A model generated the notes under the pieces. It saw only the letters and a program-made list of their open reading frames with translations. It ran no database searches and had not been told where the DNA came from. Position numbers and translations under genes: made by a program. A stretch of 64,000 nucleotides of DNA from Moritella yayanosii (GTDB lineage Bacteria > Pseudomonadota > Gammaproteobacteria > Enterobacterales > Moritellaceae). The stretch's first letter is position 1. Each line of letters opens with the position of its first letter. Shown piece after piece: positions 63,901-64,000 of the stretch. Location of the stretch: positions 1,674,001 to 1,738,000 of the forward strand of contig NZ_LS483250.1 of NCBI RefSeq assembly GCF_900465055.1, read 5' to 3'.

Positions 63901-64000
63901 TTATGCTTGACCCTTTACACTAAGTTGCACATCAATATTACCGCGAACTGCGTTTGAATAAGGGCAAACCTGATGTGCTGTTGCCACTAATTTTTCAGCA
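63901..64000 (-). CDS. Organic hydroperoxide resistance (Ohr/OsmC) protein, partial
   Basis: The minus-strand frame entering from the right edge ends at the TAA at 63901-63903. It encodes [20 protein letters not shown] and then [12 protein letters not shown], matching the Ohr/OsmC C-terminus with the second redox cysteine in HQVCPYSNA. Ohr enzymes reduce organic peroxides. The start is outside the window. Pairing with DoxX is common for such stress genes. Confidence 0.87.
   Translation of the reverse strand, partial: AEKLVATAHQVCPYSNAVRGNIDVQLSVKGQA

Overview
This window looks like chromosome of a marine, facultatively anaerobic gammaproteobacterium of the Alteromonadales/Vibrionales type; Moritella or a close relative is my best guess, from gene content and AT-rich composition only. 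Supporting signs are outer-membrane FadL porins, fadIJ beta-oxidation, anaerobic nrdDG, a quinol:fumarate reductase, a Marinobacter-like fatty acyl-CoA reductase, a TAXI-type TRAP transporter and candidate FadR, PsrA and FNR sites. There is no phage, plasmid backbone, insertion sequence or CRISPR array. Most of the window is ordinary core and shell genome.

Layout. 1-2074 (minus): a TlpA thioredoxin / DUF4266 lipoprotein / DUF3570 outer-membrane cluster, cut by the left edge. 2293-2383: a tRNA-Ser. 2563-5440: anaerobic ribonucleotide reductase nrdD-nrdG behind a perfect FNR box. 6249-8834: an alcohol-forming acyl-CoA reductase and a lone FimT-like pseudopilin. 8931-12373 (minus): fadI-fadJ with FadR- and PsrA-like operators. 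12721-19783: a MoxR/DUF58/DUF4381/BatA/BatB-C/BatD aerotolerance-type operon whose BatB-C fusion carries a 15-copy 18-bp repeat. 20116-24624: fbp, then two fadL genes and the tail of a decayed third. 24845-34718: a nucleotide-sugar dehydrogenase facing a minus-strand run of four glycosyltransferases, a polysaccharide deacetylase and a histidine phosphatase, then an MscS-type channel.

35012-41528: porin, topA, sohB and yciK. 41797-48963: pxpABC (5-oxoprolinase), a TAXI substrate-binding protein, a fused TRAP permease and UspA, probably an uptake and catabolism module. 49130-51234: a response regulator with a CheC-like domain followed by a PAS-GGDEF diguanylate cyclase. 51317-53427 (minus): DUF2986, yehS and a lipase-like hydrolase. 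53552-54012: two out-of-frame remnants of formate-tetrahydrofolate ligase. 54105-59034: yegD, a TraF_2-type outer-membrane protein, an aminotransferase and a divergent AraC-GyrI regulator. 59126-59594: two more identical tRNA-Ser genes, each with its own copy of the same terminator. 59780-64000 (minus): Wolinella-type frdC-frdA-frdB, DoxX and the end of an Ohr/OsmC gene.

The genes suggest two themes. One is lipid use: FadL uptake, FadIJ oxidation and the acyl-CoA reductase, with FadR-like sites in front of both fadL and fadIJ. The other is life with little oxygen: FNR-driven nrdDG and fumarate reductase. The best candidate for an undescribed pathway is the glycosyltransferase/deacetylase/phosphatase cluster, which lacks any recognisable polymerase or exporter in the window. 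Functional calls come from reading the protein sequences; no database search was possible.
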